Origin: REEB509 sp044370335
GTDB taxonomy: Bacteria > Pseudomonadota > Alphaproteobacteria > Caulobacterales > Aquidulcibacteraceae
Assembly: GCA_044370335.1 (NCBI GenBank)
Contig: JBILVS010000002.1
Span: 1-64,000, forward strand
Direction of reading: 5' to 3'
DNA: 64,000 nt
In this document: one piece after another, positions 50,701 through 60,438 of the stretch
Position numbering within the stretch: the stretch's first letter is position 1
Layout of the letters: each line of letters opens with the position of its first letter
Notes under the pieces: generated by a model
What the model was told of the DNA's origin: nothing
The model's input: only the letters and a program-made list of their open reading frames with translations
Database searches by the model: none
Made by a program: the position numbers and the translations under genes

Positions 50701-51453
50701 ATGTCGTCTCTGTCCCCGGCTTCCTCCGACGAACCGCAAGGGTCGCGTCCGTTCAGCCGGGTGCTGTTGAAGATCTCCGGCGAGGCGCTGATGGGGGAGG
50801 CGGGTTTCGGGGTGGATGTGGGCCAGTGCGCCCGGATCGCCGCCGAGATCGCCGACGCCACCCGTCAGGGGGTGGAACTCTGCCTCGTTATCGGCGGCGG
50901 CAACATTTTCCGCGGCTTGAGAGGCGCGGCCAGCGGCATGGAGCGCAGCCAGGCCGACTATATCGGCATGCTGGCGACGGTGATGAACGCGCTCGCCATG
51001 CAGAACGCCTTAGAGGCCATCGGGGTCGAAACGCGGGTGCTGTCCGCGATCCCCATGGTCACGGTCTGTGAGCCGTACATCCGCCGCCGCGCCATGCGCC
51101 ACATGGAGAAGGGCCGCATCGTGATCTTCGCCGCCGGCACCGGCAATCCGTATTTCACGACCGACACCGCCGCGGCCCTGCGGGCGGCGGAAATGGGCTG
51201 CGACGCCTTAATGAAGGGCACCCAGGTGGAAGGCGTCTATACCGCCGACCCCAAGCTCGACCCCGCCGCGACTCGCTTTGACACGCTCCCCTACAGCGAA
51301 GTTCTGGCGCGAGACCTTAAAGTGATGGACGCCGCCGCCATCAGCTTGATGCGCGACAACGCGATCCCCATCGTTGTGTTCAACATCCACAAGCGCGGCG
51401 GCCTCGGCGAGGTCTTGTCCGGTCGGGGTGTGTGCACGATCATTCGTGACTAG
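50701..51453 (+). CDS. pyrH: Uridylate kinase (UMP kinase)
   Basis: 250 residues from the ATG at 50701; a start at 50668 would add a non-conserved tail. Amino-acid-kinase fold: 'VLLKISGEALMGEAGFG' (phosphate-binding), 'LVIGGGNIFRGLRGA', 'DYIGMLATVMNALAMQNALE', 'FAAGTGNPYFTTDTAAALRA' and 'MKGTQVEGVYTADP'. It makes UDP from UMP. Standard position between tsf and frr. Confidence 0.97.
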   Translation: MSSLSPASSDEPQGSRPFSRVLLKISGEALMGEAGFGVDVGQCARIAAEIADATRQGVELCLVIGGGNIFRGLRGAASGMERSQADYIGMLATVMNALAMQNALEAIGVETRVLSAIPMVTVCEPYIRRRAMRHMEKGRIVIFAAGTGNPYFTTDTAAALRAAEMGCDALMKGTQVEGVYTADPKLDPAATRFDTLPYSEVLARDLKVMDAAAISLMRDNAIPIVVFNIHKRGGLGEVLSGRGVCTIIRD

Positions 51454-51499
51454 ATATCCGCGAACAGGTTTTCCTCTCACCGATTGAACGGGTTGTGTC

Positions 51500-52066
51500 A
51501 TGGCCGCAGGCGGCAAGTTCGAACTGAAAGACTTTGAAAAGCGCATGGATGGCGCTTTGGCCTCATTGAAGCAGGAGTTTTCGGGCCTTCGCACCGGCCG
51601 GGCGTCCGCGTCGCTGCTCGACAACATCATGGTCGAAGCCTACGGCGCGATGACCCCGCTCAACCAGGTCGCAGGCGTCAGCGCGCCGGAGCCGCGGCTT
51701 TTGAGCGTGCAGATTTGGGACCGCGGCGTTGTCGTGGCGGTCGAAAAGGCGATCCGGAACTCGGATCTTGGCCTTAACCCCGTGATGGACGGCCAGACCC
51801 TGCGGGTGCCGATCCCGCCGCTCAATGAAGAGCGCCGCAAAGAGCTCGCCAAGATCGCCGGCAAACATGCGGAAGCCGCCCGGGTGGCCGTTCGCAATGT
51901 TCGCCGGGACGCGATGGACCTTCTGAAAAAACTCGAGAAAGACGGCCACGCCAGCCAAGACGAGCACAAAAAACTCGCCGATCAAGTGCAACAGGCCACC
52001 GACCTATTCGTGAAACGGGTGGACGAGGCGCTTAAACAGAAAGAAGAAGAGATCATGCAGGTCTGA
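51500..52066 (+). CDS. frr: Ribosome recycling factor
   Basis: 188 residues. It splits the post-termination ribosome with EF-G. Conserved: 'LRTGRASASLLDNIMVEAYG' and 'PLNQVAGVSAPEPRLL', 'AIRNSDLGLNP' and 'RIPPLNEERRKELAK'-type 'IPPLNEERRKELAKIAG', then the long C-terminal helix. 46 bases after pyrH. Confidence 0.98.
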   Translation: MAAGGKFELKDFEKRMDGALASLKQEFSGLRTGRASASLLDNIMVEAYGAMTPLNQVAGVSAPEPRLLSVQIWDRGVVVAVEKAIRNSDLGLNPVMDGQTLRVPIPPLNEERRKELAKIAGKHAEAARVAVRNVRRDAMDLLKKLEKDGHASQDEHKKLADQVQQATDLFVKRVDEALKQKEEEIMQV

Positions 52067-52099
52067 TCCTGCGCAGTCCCAGCTTCGGAAAGGCCTGCA

Positions 52100-52843
52100 T
52101 TGAACGGCGCCACGCCCCTCGCACCCGATGACCAGCCGCAGCATGTGGCCATCATCATGGACGGCAATGGGCGCTGGGCGCGGTCGCGAGGGCGACCGCG
52201 GACCTTCGGCCACCGTGAGGGGGTGGAGGCGCTGCGCCGCACGGTCGAAGCCGCCGGCGATCTCAAGCTCCCGTATCTGACGGTGTTCGGGTTCTCCACG
52301 GAGAATTGGAACCGGCCGACCGAGGAGGTCCACACCCTGATGGACCTTCTGCGCCTGTATGTGCAGCGGGACCTCGACCGGTTGGTGCGGGAGGGCGTGC
52401 GGATCCGTGTGATCGGGCACCGGACTGGGCTTTCCGCCGACATCCTTCGGATCATCGACAACGCTGAGAGCAAAACGGCGCACAACAGCGATCTTAACCT
52501 GACCATCGCCTTCAACTACGGCGCTCAAAATGAGATCGCCCGGGCCGCCCAACGCCTCGCCCAAGACGTGGCGAGCGGAATCCTGAAGCCGGAGCAGGTC
52601 AACGAAGCGGCGTTAGCGGCGCGCCTCGATACCGCAGGCTTGCCCGAGCCCGATCTGATCGTGCGCACCAGCGGCGAGCTCCGCCTCTCCAATTTCATGC
52701 TGTGGCAGGCGGCCTACGCCGAACTCGTGTTTCTCGATATCCTGTGGCCCGATTTTGACCGCGCGGCGTTGGAGGCCGCGATCAATGAGTTCAAACGCCG
52801 CGAACGACGCTATGGCGGCGCCAGCCGCCACACCGCGAGCTGA
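52100..52843 (+). CDS. uppS: Isoprenyl transferase (undecaprenyl diphosphate synthase)
   Basis: 247 residues from a TTG at 52100. It makes the lipid carrier for peptidoglycan and other surface polymers. The diphosphate site with catalytic Asp is 'VAIIMDGNGRWARSRG' (Asp at about 21); further motifs are 'GHREGVEALRRTV', 'LTVFGFSTENWNRP', 'AFNYGAQNEI' and 'PDLIVRTSGELRLSNFMLWQ'. It starts the lipid-precursor run uppS-cdsA-dxr. Confidence 0.97.
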   Translation: MNGATPLAPDDQPQHVAIIMDGNGRWARSRGRPRTFGHREGVEALRRTVEAAGDLKLPYLTVFGFSTENWNRPTEEVHTLMDLLRLYVQRDLDRLVREGVRIRVIGHRTGLSADILRIIDNAESKTAHNSDLNLTIAFNYGAQNEIARAAQRLAQDVASGILKPEQVNEAALAARLDTAGLPEPDLIVRTSGELRLSNFMLWQAAYAELVFLDILWPDFDRAALEAAINEFKRRERRYGGASRHTAS

Positions 52844-52856
52844 ACGGAGCGTGACC

Positions 52857-53711
52857 ATGCCCGTCCAGGGCGACAGGGGCGGGGTCGGCGCCCCTTGGGC
52901 CGATCTCGGACCCCGGGTCGCTTCAGCCTTGGTTCTGATTCCTCTTGCGCTGGCCGCCGCTCTTGCGGGGGGGCCGTGGCTGGCCGGGGCCGCCGGGGCT
53001 GCTGTCGTCGTCATGAGCTACGAGTGGGCGCGGATGAGCGCGCCTCAGTCTGTGCCGCGGCTGGGCGTGCCGATCTTCGTCGGCGCCTTCGGGGCGGTGA
53101 TTGCGGCGAGCTGGAATCAGCCGGCCTGGGCCGAAGCGTGGCTTTTGGGCTGGGCGGCGCTGGCCGCGGCTTTTGCGCCGGGGGGGTCGGCCCGTCTCGA
53201 TGCGTTCTTCGGCGCCTATTATATCGGAGCGCCGCCGGCGGCCTTTGTCTGGCTCAGGGGGCACGAAGCGACAGGCCTGATGATCGTAATGACGCTGTTC
53301 ATCGTGATCTGGTGTGTCGACATGGCGGCCTATTTTGCCGGCCGACTGGTCGGCGGGCCGAAATTCGCCCCTTCGATTTCGCCGAACAAAACCTGGGCGG
53401 GGGTGATCGGCGGCCTTCTTGCGGGGATTGTGGCCGGCCTCGGCTGCGGGTTGGCCTGGGGCGGCCCCTTGGTTGCCTGGGCGTTTGTGGGCCTTGGGCT
53501 GGCGATTCTGGGCCTGGTTGGGGACTTGATCGAATCGGCTCTGAAGCGCCGCTTCGGCGTGAAGGACGCTAGCCGGATTATTCCCGGCCACGGCGGTATG
53601 CTGGACCGGCTCGATGGTCTGATCATGGCGACGCTCGGGGCAGGCGTGCTGGCCGCGGTGGCGCCCCAGGTGTTGACACTGTTGAGCGGGCAGGGTCCGC
53701 TGGGGGGATGA
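52857..53711 (+). CDS. cdsA: Phosphatidate cytidylyltransferase
   Basis: 284 residues from the ATG at 52857; the longer start at 52755 lies inside uppS. A multi-helix inner-membrane enzyme making CDP-diacylglycerol. The N-terminus is hydrophobic ('VASALVLIPLALAAALAGG'), and the C-terminal family signature is clear: 'SPNKTWAGVIGG' and 'SALKRRFGVKDASRIIPGHGGMLDRLDG' (landmarks KRRFGVKD, PGHGGMLDRLD). It overlaps dxr by 4 bases (ATGA). Confidence 0.96.
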   Translation: MPVQGDRGGVGAPWADLGPRVASALVLIPLALAAALAGGPWLAGAAGAAVVVMSYEWARMSAPQSVPRLGVPIFVGAFGAVIAASWNQPAWAEAWLLGWAALAAAFAPGGSARLDAFFGAYYIGAPPAAFVWLRGHEATGLMIVMTLFIVIWCVDMAAYFAGRLVGGPKFAPSISPNKTWAGVIGGLLAGIVAGLGCGLAWGGPLVAWAFVGLGLAILGLVGDLIESALKRRFGVKDASRIIPGHGGMLDRLDGLIMATLGAGVLAAVAPQVLTLLSGQGPLGG

Positions 53712-54904
53712 GTTCCATGTATGCGGCGCGACGGGTGACGATCCTGGGAGCGACGGGATCAGTCGGGCTGTCAACGGCGGCGGTCGTCGAAGAGGCGGTC
53801 GCCCGCGGGGAGCCTCTTGCGGTGGAGGCCATCGCCGCCGGCCGGGACGTCGAAAAGCTCGTCGCGTTGGCGAGGCGGCTGAAGCCGCGCTTTGTGGCCA
53901 TCCATGACGAGACACAAGGGGCCGCCCTGAAGGAGGCGCTGGCTGGCCTCGACTGCGTTGTTGGGGCCGGCGAGGCCGCTGTGGTCGAGGCCGCGGAGCG
54001 GGACGCCGACTGGGTCATGGCGGCCATCGTCGGAGCCGCAGGCTTGGCCCCGACGCTCGCCGCCGCCGCCCGCGGCGCAACGGTAGCCCTCGCCAACAAG
54101 GAAAGCCTCGTCTGTGCGGGCGATCTTTTGACCCGGACCGCCCTTGAGGCCGGGGCGGCCTTGATCCCTGTGGACAGCGAACACAGTGCGATTTTTCAGG
54201 TCTGGGAAGGCCCCGAACGGGTGGAGAAGGTCACGCTGACCGCGTCCGGGGGCCCATTTCGCGTGGTCAGTCGGGATGCGATGGCCGGCGTCACTCCCGC
54301 GCAAGCCGTGGCGCATCCGACATGGCCGATGGGGGCGAAGATCTCGGTCGATTGCGCCACCATGATGAACAAGGGGCTCGAGCTCATCGAAGCGATGCAC
54401 CTGTTCAGCATCGAGGCCGACCGCTTGGATGTGCTGATCCACCCCCAATCCATCATCCACAGCCTCGTACACTATGTGGACGGCTCGGTGCTGGCGCAGT
54501 TGGGGGCCCCCGACATGCGCACCCCGATCGCCTATGCTTTGGCCTGGCCGGATCGCATGCAGGTGTCGACCCCGCGGTTGGACCTCGCCAAGCTGAAAAC
54601 GTTGAGCTTCGACGCTCCGGACGAGGAGCGCTTTCCCAATCTCCGCTTGGCCCGGGAGGCTGCCAAGGCCGGCGGAGGCCACACCGCGATCCTCAACGCG
54701 GCCAACGAGGTCGCCGTCGCCGCCTTTCTGCGCGGCGAGGTCGGTTTTCTCCAAATGGGAGAGATCAACGCCCGCGTCATGGAGGCCACGAACGGCCCGG
54801 CGCTTGCGTCTATCGCAAAATCGCCTTCATCCTTGGATGAACTCCGCGCCATCGATCAGGCGGCGCGGCAATTCAGCGGCGACGTTTTGGCGCAGATGCG
54901 GTAG
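53708..54904 (+). CDS. dxr: 1-deoxy-D-xylulose 5-phosphate reductoisomerase
   Basis: 398 residues. It makes 2-C-methyl-D-erythritol 4-phosphate in the non-mevalonate isoprenoid pathway. NADPH site 'VTILGATGSVGLSTAAVV', 'ALANKESLVCAGDLL', the metal site 'IPVDSEHSAIFQ', the flexible loop 'LTASGGPFR' and 'HPTWPMGAKISVDCATMMNKGLE' (landmarks HPTWPMG, MMNKGLE) are all present. ATGA overlap with cdsA. Ends in TAG. Confidence 0.98.
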   Translation: MSSMYAARRVTILGATGSVGLSTAAVVEEAVARGEPLAVEAIAAGRDVEKLVALARRLKPRFVAIHDETQGAALKEALAGLDCVVGAGEAAVVEAAERDADWVMAAIVGAAGLAPTLAAAARGATVALANKESLVCAGDLLTRTALEAGAALIPVDSEHSAIFQVWEGPERVEKVTLTASGGPFRVVSRDAMAGVTPAQAVAHPTWPMGAKISVDCATMMNKGLELIEAMHLFSIEADRLDVLIHPQSIIHSLVHYVDGSVLAQLGAPDMRTPIAYALAWPDRMQVSTPRLDLAKLKTLSFDAPDEERFPNLRLAREAAKAGGGHTAILNAANEVAVAAFLRGEVGFLQMGEINARVMEATNGPALASIAKSPSSLDELRAIDQAARQFSGDVLAQMR

Positions 54905-54970
54905 GGACCACCGAGCACCCGTCTTGGCGCAAGGCGTGCGAGGGGCGGAGGGCGACAGAGAGGGCGAGCT

Positions 54971-56176
54971 ATGCCAGAGGCGTTGTCGAACATCCTGATT
55001 TACGGGGGTTCGTTCATCCTGACCTTGAGCCTTGTGGTCTTTGTCCACGAGTTTGGACACTTCCAGGCTGCACGCTGGTCAAAAGTCGCCATCGACACCT
55101 TTTCCATCGGCTTTGGGAAAACCTTGGCTTCTTGGAAGGACCGCCAGGGCGTGGAATGGCGGCTCGCCGCCCTTCCGTTGGGCGGCTATGTGCGGTTTTC
55201 GGGTGATGCGGACGCCGCAAGCACCGCTTCCGATGTTCCCCTTGACACCCCCGAGCGCCGGGCCGCGGCGCGGAAGGCCGGCCTGTTCCACGCCATGCCC
55301 TTGGCCGTCCGCGCTTTCGTAGTGGCTGCCGGGCCCCTGATGAACTTCATTTTCGCGATCCTCGCGTTCGCCACGCTGTTCATGATCCTCGGCCGCGATG
55401 TCACCGACAGGGACGCCCTGTCCCCCCGCGTCGACGCGGTCGTGGAAGGGACCGCAGCGGCGGAGGCCGGAATTCAGGCGGGCGACGTCATCGTCAGCAT
55501 TGACGGCGTCGCCATCGACAGCTTCGGCGCGTTCCGGCGCACCGTGGAGGCCAGCGCCGGCGTCTCGCTCACGCTGGGCTTGCAACGGGAGCGCGCGATC
55601 GTCACCGTCAGCCTCACTCCCCGCACCGAAACGGTGACAGACCCACGCACCGGCATCGACCAACAGGTCGGCCGCGCCGGCATCCACCGCGTCGCAGGGC
55701 GTGACGAGCAGGTCGTAGAGCGGGTTGGCCCCGTTGAAGCCGTTGGCTACGGCGCTCGGGAAACCTGGAACATCGTGACCTCCACCTTCGCCTATGTGGG
55801 GAACATGATTACCGGCCAAGCCTCGGCGGAGCACCTTTCCGGACCGTTGGGGATCATGGACCAGTCGGGTCAGATCGCGAAAAGCGCCATTGATCAGCAC
55901 GCCAGCGTCAGCTGGGGCGATCGCATGGGCGATCTGCTGCTGTCGCTGTTGGGATGGGCGGCGGTGCTTTCCGTCGCGGTGGGAATCGTGAACCTTTTGC
56001 CCATTCCTGTGTTGGATGGGGGGCATTTGGCCTTCTATGCCATCGAAGCGGTGCGGGGCGGCAAGCCTCTGCCTCTTCAAGCTCAAGAATGGGCCATGCG
56101 GGGCGGGTTGATTGCGCTGTTGGCGCTGTTTCTATTCGCCACTTGGAATGACATCCAACGCATCATCGTTGGATAA
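54971..56176 (+). CDS. rseP: RseP/site-2 protease family zinc metalloprotease
   Basis: 401 residues. An inner-membrane protease that releases stress-response regulators and signal-peptide remnants. The zinc motif HEFGH is at residues 26-30 in the first helix ('LVVFVHEFGHFQAARWSKV'); a PDZ domain follows at about 150-230 ('GTAAAEAGIQAGDVIVSIDG'); the third metal ligand is in 'LLPIPVLDGGHLAFY' near residue 350. Only one PDZ domain is obvious. Standard position between dxr and bamA. Confidence 0.96.
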   Translation: MPEALSNILIYGGSFILTLSLVVFVHEFGHFQAARWSKVAIDTFSIGFGKTLASWKDRQGVEWRLAALPLGGYVRFSGDADAASTASDVPLDTPERRAAARKAGLFHAMPLAVRAFVVAAGPLMNFIFAILAFATLFMILGRDVTDRDALSPRVDAVVEGTAAAEAGIQAGDVIVSIDGVAIDSFGAFRRTVEASAGVSLTLGLQRERAIVTVSLTPRTETVTDPRTGIDQQVGRAGIHRVAGRDEQVVERVGPVEAVGYGARETWNIVTSTFAYVGNMITGQASAEHLSGPLGIMDQSGQIAKSAIDQHASVSWGDRMGDLLLSLLGWAAVLSVAVGIVNLLPIPVLDGGHLAFYAIEAVRGGKPLPLQAQEWAMRGGLIALLALFLFATWNDIQRIIVG

Positions 56177-56264
56177 CGCGGAACGGCGGTGCGTTCTTGT
56201 CAGGCGGCCGCGGATCATGTCTTAAGTCCCTGGCGCTGGGGAGCGCCGAACGATTGAGGCCGGT

Positions 56265-58802
56265 ATGAAGCGCATGTTGCGGGAAGTCGTGGTCGGCGCT
56301 GTCAGCGTGGCGACGGTCGGGATTGGCGCGCTGTCGTCCCCGGCGCACGCGATCGTTCAGGATTTGCGGCCCACCACGACGCCCGACGACGCGGCTGTGC
56401 CGGCGGCGGGCGCGCCGGAACCCTCGGCCCAGACGCCGGCGCAGGTCGCCGTCATTCGCCGTGTGCTGGTGGAAGGCAACCAGCGGATCGAAAGCGCAAC
56501 TGTCGCCTCCTACCTCCTGTTGCGCTCGGGCGATGCCTTTGACGCCGAACGCATCGACTTGTCTCTCAAAACGCTGTTCGCCACGGGCCTGTTTGCCGAC
56601 GTGGATATCGAACAGCGCGGCGCTGACCTCGTGGTCTCGGTCGTGGAAAACCCGATCATCAGCCAGGTGATCTTCGAGGGCGTGAACGCCCTGGATGAAG
56701 AAGACCTTATGGATGAGGTGCAGGCCGATCCGCGGTCGGTGTTCACCGCCGCCCGGGTGCAGGCGGACGTCCAACGGATCATCGAGCTCTATCGCCGGGC
56801 GGGCCGCTTCGCCGCCACCGTGACCCCTCAGGTTCGGGAGTTGGAGCAGAACCGCGTCGATCTGATCTTCGAAATCGACGAAGGCCCGGTCACGGGCGTG
56901 CGGTCGATCAACTTCATCGGCAACGACGCTTTCTCAGACCGCAGGCTCGGCGAGGCGATCGTCACCACCGAAAGCCGATGGTGGAATTTTTTCAGCCGCA
57001 ACGACAACTATGATCCCGACCGGCTGGAATACGATCGCGAACAGCTGCGGCAGTATTACACCAACAGGGGCTATGCCGATTTCCGTGTCGTATCCGCCGT
57101 GGCGGAAATGACCCCCGATCAGCGGGACTTCTACGTCACTTTCACGGTGGATGAAGGCGTCCGCTACGAATTCGGCGAGATCAACGTCCAGACAGCGCTG
57201 GACCGGGTGCCGGCGGACATTCTGCTCGCCGCTATCCCGATCCGGGAAGGGGAGCTGTTTCAGTCTGACCTGATCGAAGATTCGATCGATGCGATGAACT
57301 TCGTGGCGGGAACCGTCGGCTACGCTAACGTTGACATCCGCCCGCGGGTGGAGCGCGATACCGAGAACCGGGTCGTCAATATCACCTTTGAAGTGAATGA
57401 AGGTCCTCGCGTTTTCATCGAGCGGATCAATATCGTCAACAACACCCAAACCCGCGATGAGGTCATCCGTCGCGAACTGCGCACCGTCGAAGGCGACGCC
57501 TTCAACCGCGTGCTCTTGGATCGGTCGCGGTCGCGGGTTCGGTCTTTGGGCTTCTTCCGGGAAGTCACCGTCGAGGAGCGCCCTGGTTCGGCTCGCGACC
57601 GCGCGATCGTGGATGTGACGGTTGAAGAGGACACCACGGGGGAGGTCTCCTTCGCCGCCGGCTTCTCCACCACCGACTCGCTTCTGTTTGACCTGTCGTT
57701 GACCCAGCGCAACCTCGCCGGCCGCGGGCAGTATCTGCGCATGCGGGCGTCGACGTCTTCCCGGTCCCAGCAGTTGGAGCTCCGCTTCCTCGAGCCGCGG
57801 TTTTTGGGCCGCGAGCTTGCGGCGGGCTTCGACATCTATTCGCTGCGGTCGGACTTTGCGGACGAGTCCTCGTTTGAGAACCAGTCGACCGGGCTTGGCC
57901 TGCGGTCCTATTTCCCACTGACCGAGAACACGAGCCTTGGGGTCAACTACAGCTTTGTCCAGGACGATCTGGACGTGGTCGACGCGGTCGTCGCAATCGA
58001 CGACCCCGGCAGCCCTGGCAACACCATCTTCGTCGAGCAGTGCTCCACGTTGAACCCGAACCGGGCTCTGATCTGCTTCCAGGAAGGCTCCTTCCTCACC
58101 TCCCTCGTGGGTTATAATTTCAACTGGGACCGTCGGAACGACCCGATTATGCCGACGCGCGGCTTTGATCTGCAGGTTCGGCAGGACTTTGCCGGCCTCG
58201 GCGGCGACGTTCAGTACATCCGGTCGGAGTTCGAAGGAGGGCTGTATTATGGTCTGTTCCCCGATGTGGTGGCGAGCTTCCGTCTCAACACCGGCTACAT
58301 CTTCGGATGGGGTGGAGAAGAGGTCCGGATCAATGACCGGTTCTTCAAGGGCGGTCAGAGCTTCCGCGGCTTCGAGGTGGCGGGTCTGGGTCCGCGCCAG
58401 ATCATCCAGATCACCGACGAGAGCGGCAATCTGGTGAACGAAGTCGAGGGCGACGCGCTCGGTGGCAACGTTTACGGCGTCGGCACCTTGGAGATCACCT
58501 TCCCGACCGGCCTGCCTGAGCAGTTCGGCCTCAGCGCCGCCGCATTCGCGGAGTTCGGTACGGTCGGCATCCTGGATGAGGGGAGCCGGACGTCTTCGGT
58601 CTTCACCTCCGGGACCGGCTCGACCGCGCAGACCTTTACCCAGTTTGTCGAGGACAGCGCCTCGCTGCGGGCCGCAGCCGGCATCAGCCTGTTCTGGGAA
58701 TCACCCTTCGGCCCCGTGCAGTTTGACTTCTCGCAGCCCTTCCAACGGGAGGATTACGACCAGACGGAGACCTTCCGGTTCTCGACACGGCGGCAATTCT
58801 AA
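56265..58802 (+). CDS. bamA: Outer-membrane protein assembly factor BamA
   Basis: 845 residues. The core of the machine that inserts beta-barrel proteins. A signal peptide (cleavage after about residue 30, ALSSPAHA), then five POTRA domains to about residue 440 ('VLVEGNQRIESATVASYL', 'IIELYRRAGRFAATVTPQV', 'FIGNDAFSDRRL', and so on), then a 16-stranded barrel. The loop-6 motif is 'FFKGGQSFRGFEVAG' (RGF), and the protein ends in F as barrel substrates do. It neighbours ompH/skp and the lipid A genes. Confidence 0.97.
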   Translation: MKRMLREVVVGAVSVATVGIGALSSPAHAIVQDLRPTTTPDDAAVPAAGAPEPSAQTPAQVAVIRRVLVEGNQRIESATVASYLLLRSGDAFDAERIDLSLKTLFATGLFADVDIEQRGADLVVSVVENPIISQVIFEGVNALDEEDLMDEVQADPRSVFTAARVQADVQRIIELYRRAGRFAATVTPQVRELEQNRVDLIFEIDEGPVTGVRSINFIGNDAFSDRRLGEAIVTTESRWWNFFSRNDNYDPDRLEYDREQLRQYYTNRGYADFRVVSAVAEMTPDQRDFYVTFTVDEGVRYEFGEINVQTALDRVPADILLAAIPIREGELFQSDLIEDSIDAMNFVAGTVGYANVDIRPRVERDTENRVVNITFEVNEGPRVFIERINIVNNTQTRDEVIRRELRTVEGDAFNRVLLDRSRSRVRSLGFFREVTVEERPGSARDRAIVDVTVEEDTTGEVSFAAGFSTTDSLLFDLSLTQRNLAGRGQYLRMRASTSSRSQQLELRFLEPRFLGRELAAGFDIYSLRSDFADESSFENQSTGLGLRSYFPLTENTSLGVNYSFVQDDLDVVDAVVAIDDPGSPGNTIFVEQCSTLNPNRALICFQEGSFLTSLVGYNFNWDRRNDPIMPTRGFDLQVRQDFAGLGGDVQYIRSEFEGGLYYGLFPDVVASFRLNTGYIFGWGGEEVRINDRFFKGGQSFRGFEVAGLGPRQIIQITDESGNLVNEVEGDALGGNVYGVGTLEITFPTGLPEQFGLSAAAFAEFGTVGILDEGSRTSSVFTSGTGSTAQTFTQFVEDSASLRAAAGISLFWESPFGPVQFDFSQPFQREDYDQTETFRFSTRRQF

Positions 58803-58833
58803 CGTTTAAGTAAGATACCCAAAACAATCGGAA

Positions 58834-59427
58834 ATGGTGGGACAAATGCGTCACCTCGCAGTCGTCATGATGGTGTTCGGCCTGACGGTCGCCGCCCCAG
58901 TGCAAGAGGCCGCCGCGCAGGCGGCGCAATCTCAGATCGTGGTGTTGAACACCCAGCGGCTGATGTCAGACTCCGCGGCGGGCCAATCCCTCAGCCAGCA
59001 GATCGGCGCCATCCAGCAGCAGGTGATCAACGAACTCGGCAACGAAGAGCGGGCGATCCGTGCAGAAGAAGTCCGCCTGCAGGAAGCGGCCGCCGGCCTG
59101 ACCCGGGATCAGCTGCTGTCGAACTCTACCCTGACCTCGCAGATGGCCGCCAATGACCGTCGACTGCAGGCTCTGCAGCAGCGGGCCGCCGCCAGCGAGC
59201 GGGACCTGCAGTACACCGAGTTGATGGCTTTGCGGGACTTCAACGCCCAGCTTGGCCCCATCGTGGATGAAGTGATGGCCTCACGGGGCGCGCTCTATGT
59301 CCTCAACTCCGGCGCGATTGTCCGCAGCTCCGCTTCCGGTGTCGATATTACCGACGAGGTGATCGCCCGCCTGGATCAGCGCCTGTCGAACCTGACCGTC
59401 ACCCGTCAGACCGCTCCGGCGCAATAA
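58834..59427 (+). CDS. OmpH/Skp family periplasmic chaperone
   Basis: 197 residues from the ATG at 58834; an ATG at 58846 (MRHLAV) would give a more typical signal peptide, and neither has a clear ribosome site. The signal ends near 'EAAAQ'. The mature part starts with 'IVVLNTQRLMSDSAAGQSL', the OmpH motif, followed by a long helical, Gln/Arg/Ala-rich stretch (about residues 60-140) forming the coiled-coil arms, and ends with 'RGALYVLNSGAIVRSS' strands. It should hold unfolded outer-membrane proteins on the way to BamA next door. Confidence 0.9.
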   Translation: MVGQMRHLAVVMMVFGLTVAAPVQEAAAQAAQSQIVVLNTQRLMSDSAAGQSLSQQIGAIQQQVINELGNEERAIRAEEVRLQEAAAGLTRDQLLSNSTLTSQMAANDRRLQALQQRAAASERDLQYTELMALRDFNAQLGPIVDEVMASRGALYVLNSGAIVRSSASGVDITDEVIARLDQRLSNLTVTRQTAPAQ

Positions 59428-59439
59428 GCGACGCGGTCC

Positions 59440-60438
59440 GTGACGGACGCTAAATTCTATCAGGCTTTGGGGCCGGTCGCTGCGGAAACGCTGGCGGCCG
59501 GTTCGCCCGTTTTGGGCGACCGCACGCAGGCTGTGGCAAGCGTGGCCCCGTTTGGATCGGCGCAGGCGGATGGGCTTTCCTACCGCGACGGCCGCCCCAA
59601 AGGACCTTTACCGCCGTTGCGGGGCTGCGTCGTGGCGCAGGAGGCCTTGGCTCCGTCGCTTTTGGAGGCGGGCGCTGAGGCTGTCATCATTGCACCCGCC
59701 CCCCGGGCGGCCTTTGCGCGGATGTTGGGGATGCTGTTCCGGCAACGCGCCTGGATGGATGATGGACCAGCGCCCGTGATCGAGGCCGAGGCCAAGGTTT
59801 CGCCTCACGCCATTCTCAGCTCCGGCTGCATGATCGGGGCGGGAGCAATCATCGCCCCGCTGGCTGTCATCGGCCCCGGCTGCGCAATCGGGCGCGGATC
59901 GATCATCGGCCCCCATGTCAGCATCCAATGCGCACTGATCGGGGATGGGGTGACCATAGGCCCCGGCGCCGTCATCGGCGAGCGGGGCTTTGGCGTTGCT
60001 GGCGACGCCGGCGGGCTGGTCGACATGCCGCATCTGGGGCGCGTCATCATCCAGGACCGCGTCTCCATCGGGGCCGGGACCACCGTTGACCGCGGCATGC
60101 TGGACGACACCGTGATCGGCGAGGACAGCAAAATCGACAATCTCTGTCAGATCGCTCACAATGTCAGAGTTGGGCGAAGGGTTGTCGTGGCGGCGTTTGG
60201 CGGCATATCCGGGTCGACCATCGTCGAGGACGGCGCGCGGCTTGGGGGGCGCGTCGGCATCGCCGATCATCGGCATATCGGCGAGAAAGCCGAGTTGGCG
60301 GCGGGGTCGGCGGTGATGCACGACGTTCCGGCAGGTGAAATGTGGGGCGGGTATCCTGCGCAGCCTGCGCGGACGTGGATGCGGCAGGCCGCTTGGCTGC
60401 GAAAGCAGGCGCAAAGGAAGAGCGATGGCGGACAGTGA
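59440..60438 (+). CDS. lpxD: UDP-3-O-(3-hydroxyacyl)glucosamine N-acyltransferase
   Basis: 332 residues from the GTG at 59440. Third step of lipid A synthesis. An N-terminal uridine-binding domain is followed by a left-handed beta-helix of hexapeptide repeats from about residue 120 ('GAGAIIAPLAVIGPGCAIG' and following). The catalytic His lies in 'IDNLCQIAHNVRVG' (about residue 239), and 'AAFGGISGSTIVEDGARLGG' is conserved. It overlaps fabZ by 14 bases. Confidence 0.97.
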   Translation: MTDAKFYQALGPVAAETLAAGSPVLGDRTQAVASVAPFGSAQADGLSYRDGRPKGPLPPLRGCVVAQEALAPSLLEAGAEAVIIAPAPRAAFARMLGMLFRQRAWMDDGPAPVIEAEAKVSPHAILSSGCMIGAGAIIAPLAVIGPGCAIGRGSIIGPHVSIQCALIGDGVTIGPGAVIGERGFGVAGDAGGLVDMPHLGRVIIQDRVSIGAGTTVDRGMLDDTVIGEDSKIDNLCQIAHNVRVGRRVVVAAFGGISGSTIVEDGARLGGRVGIADHRHIGEKAELAAGSAVMHDVPAGEMWGGYPAQPARTWMRQAAWLRKQAQRKSDGGQ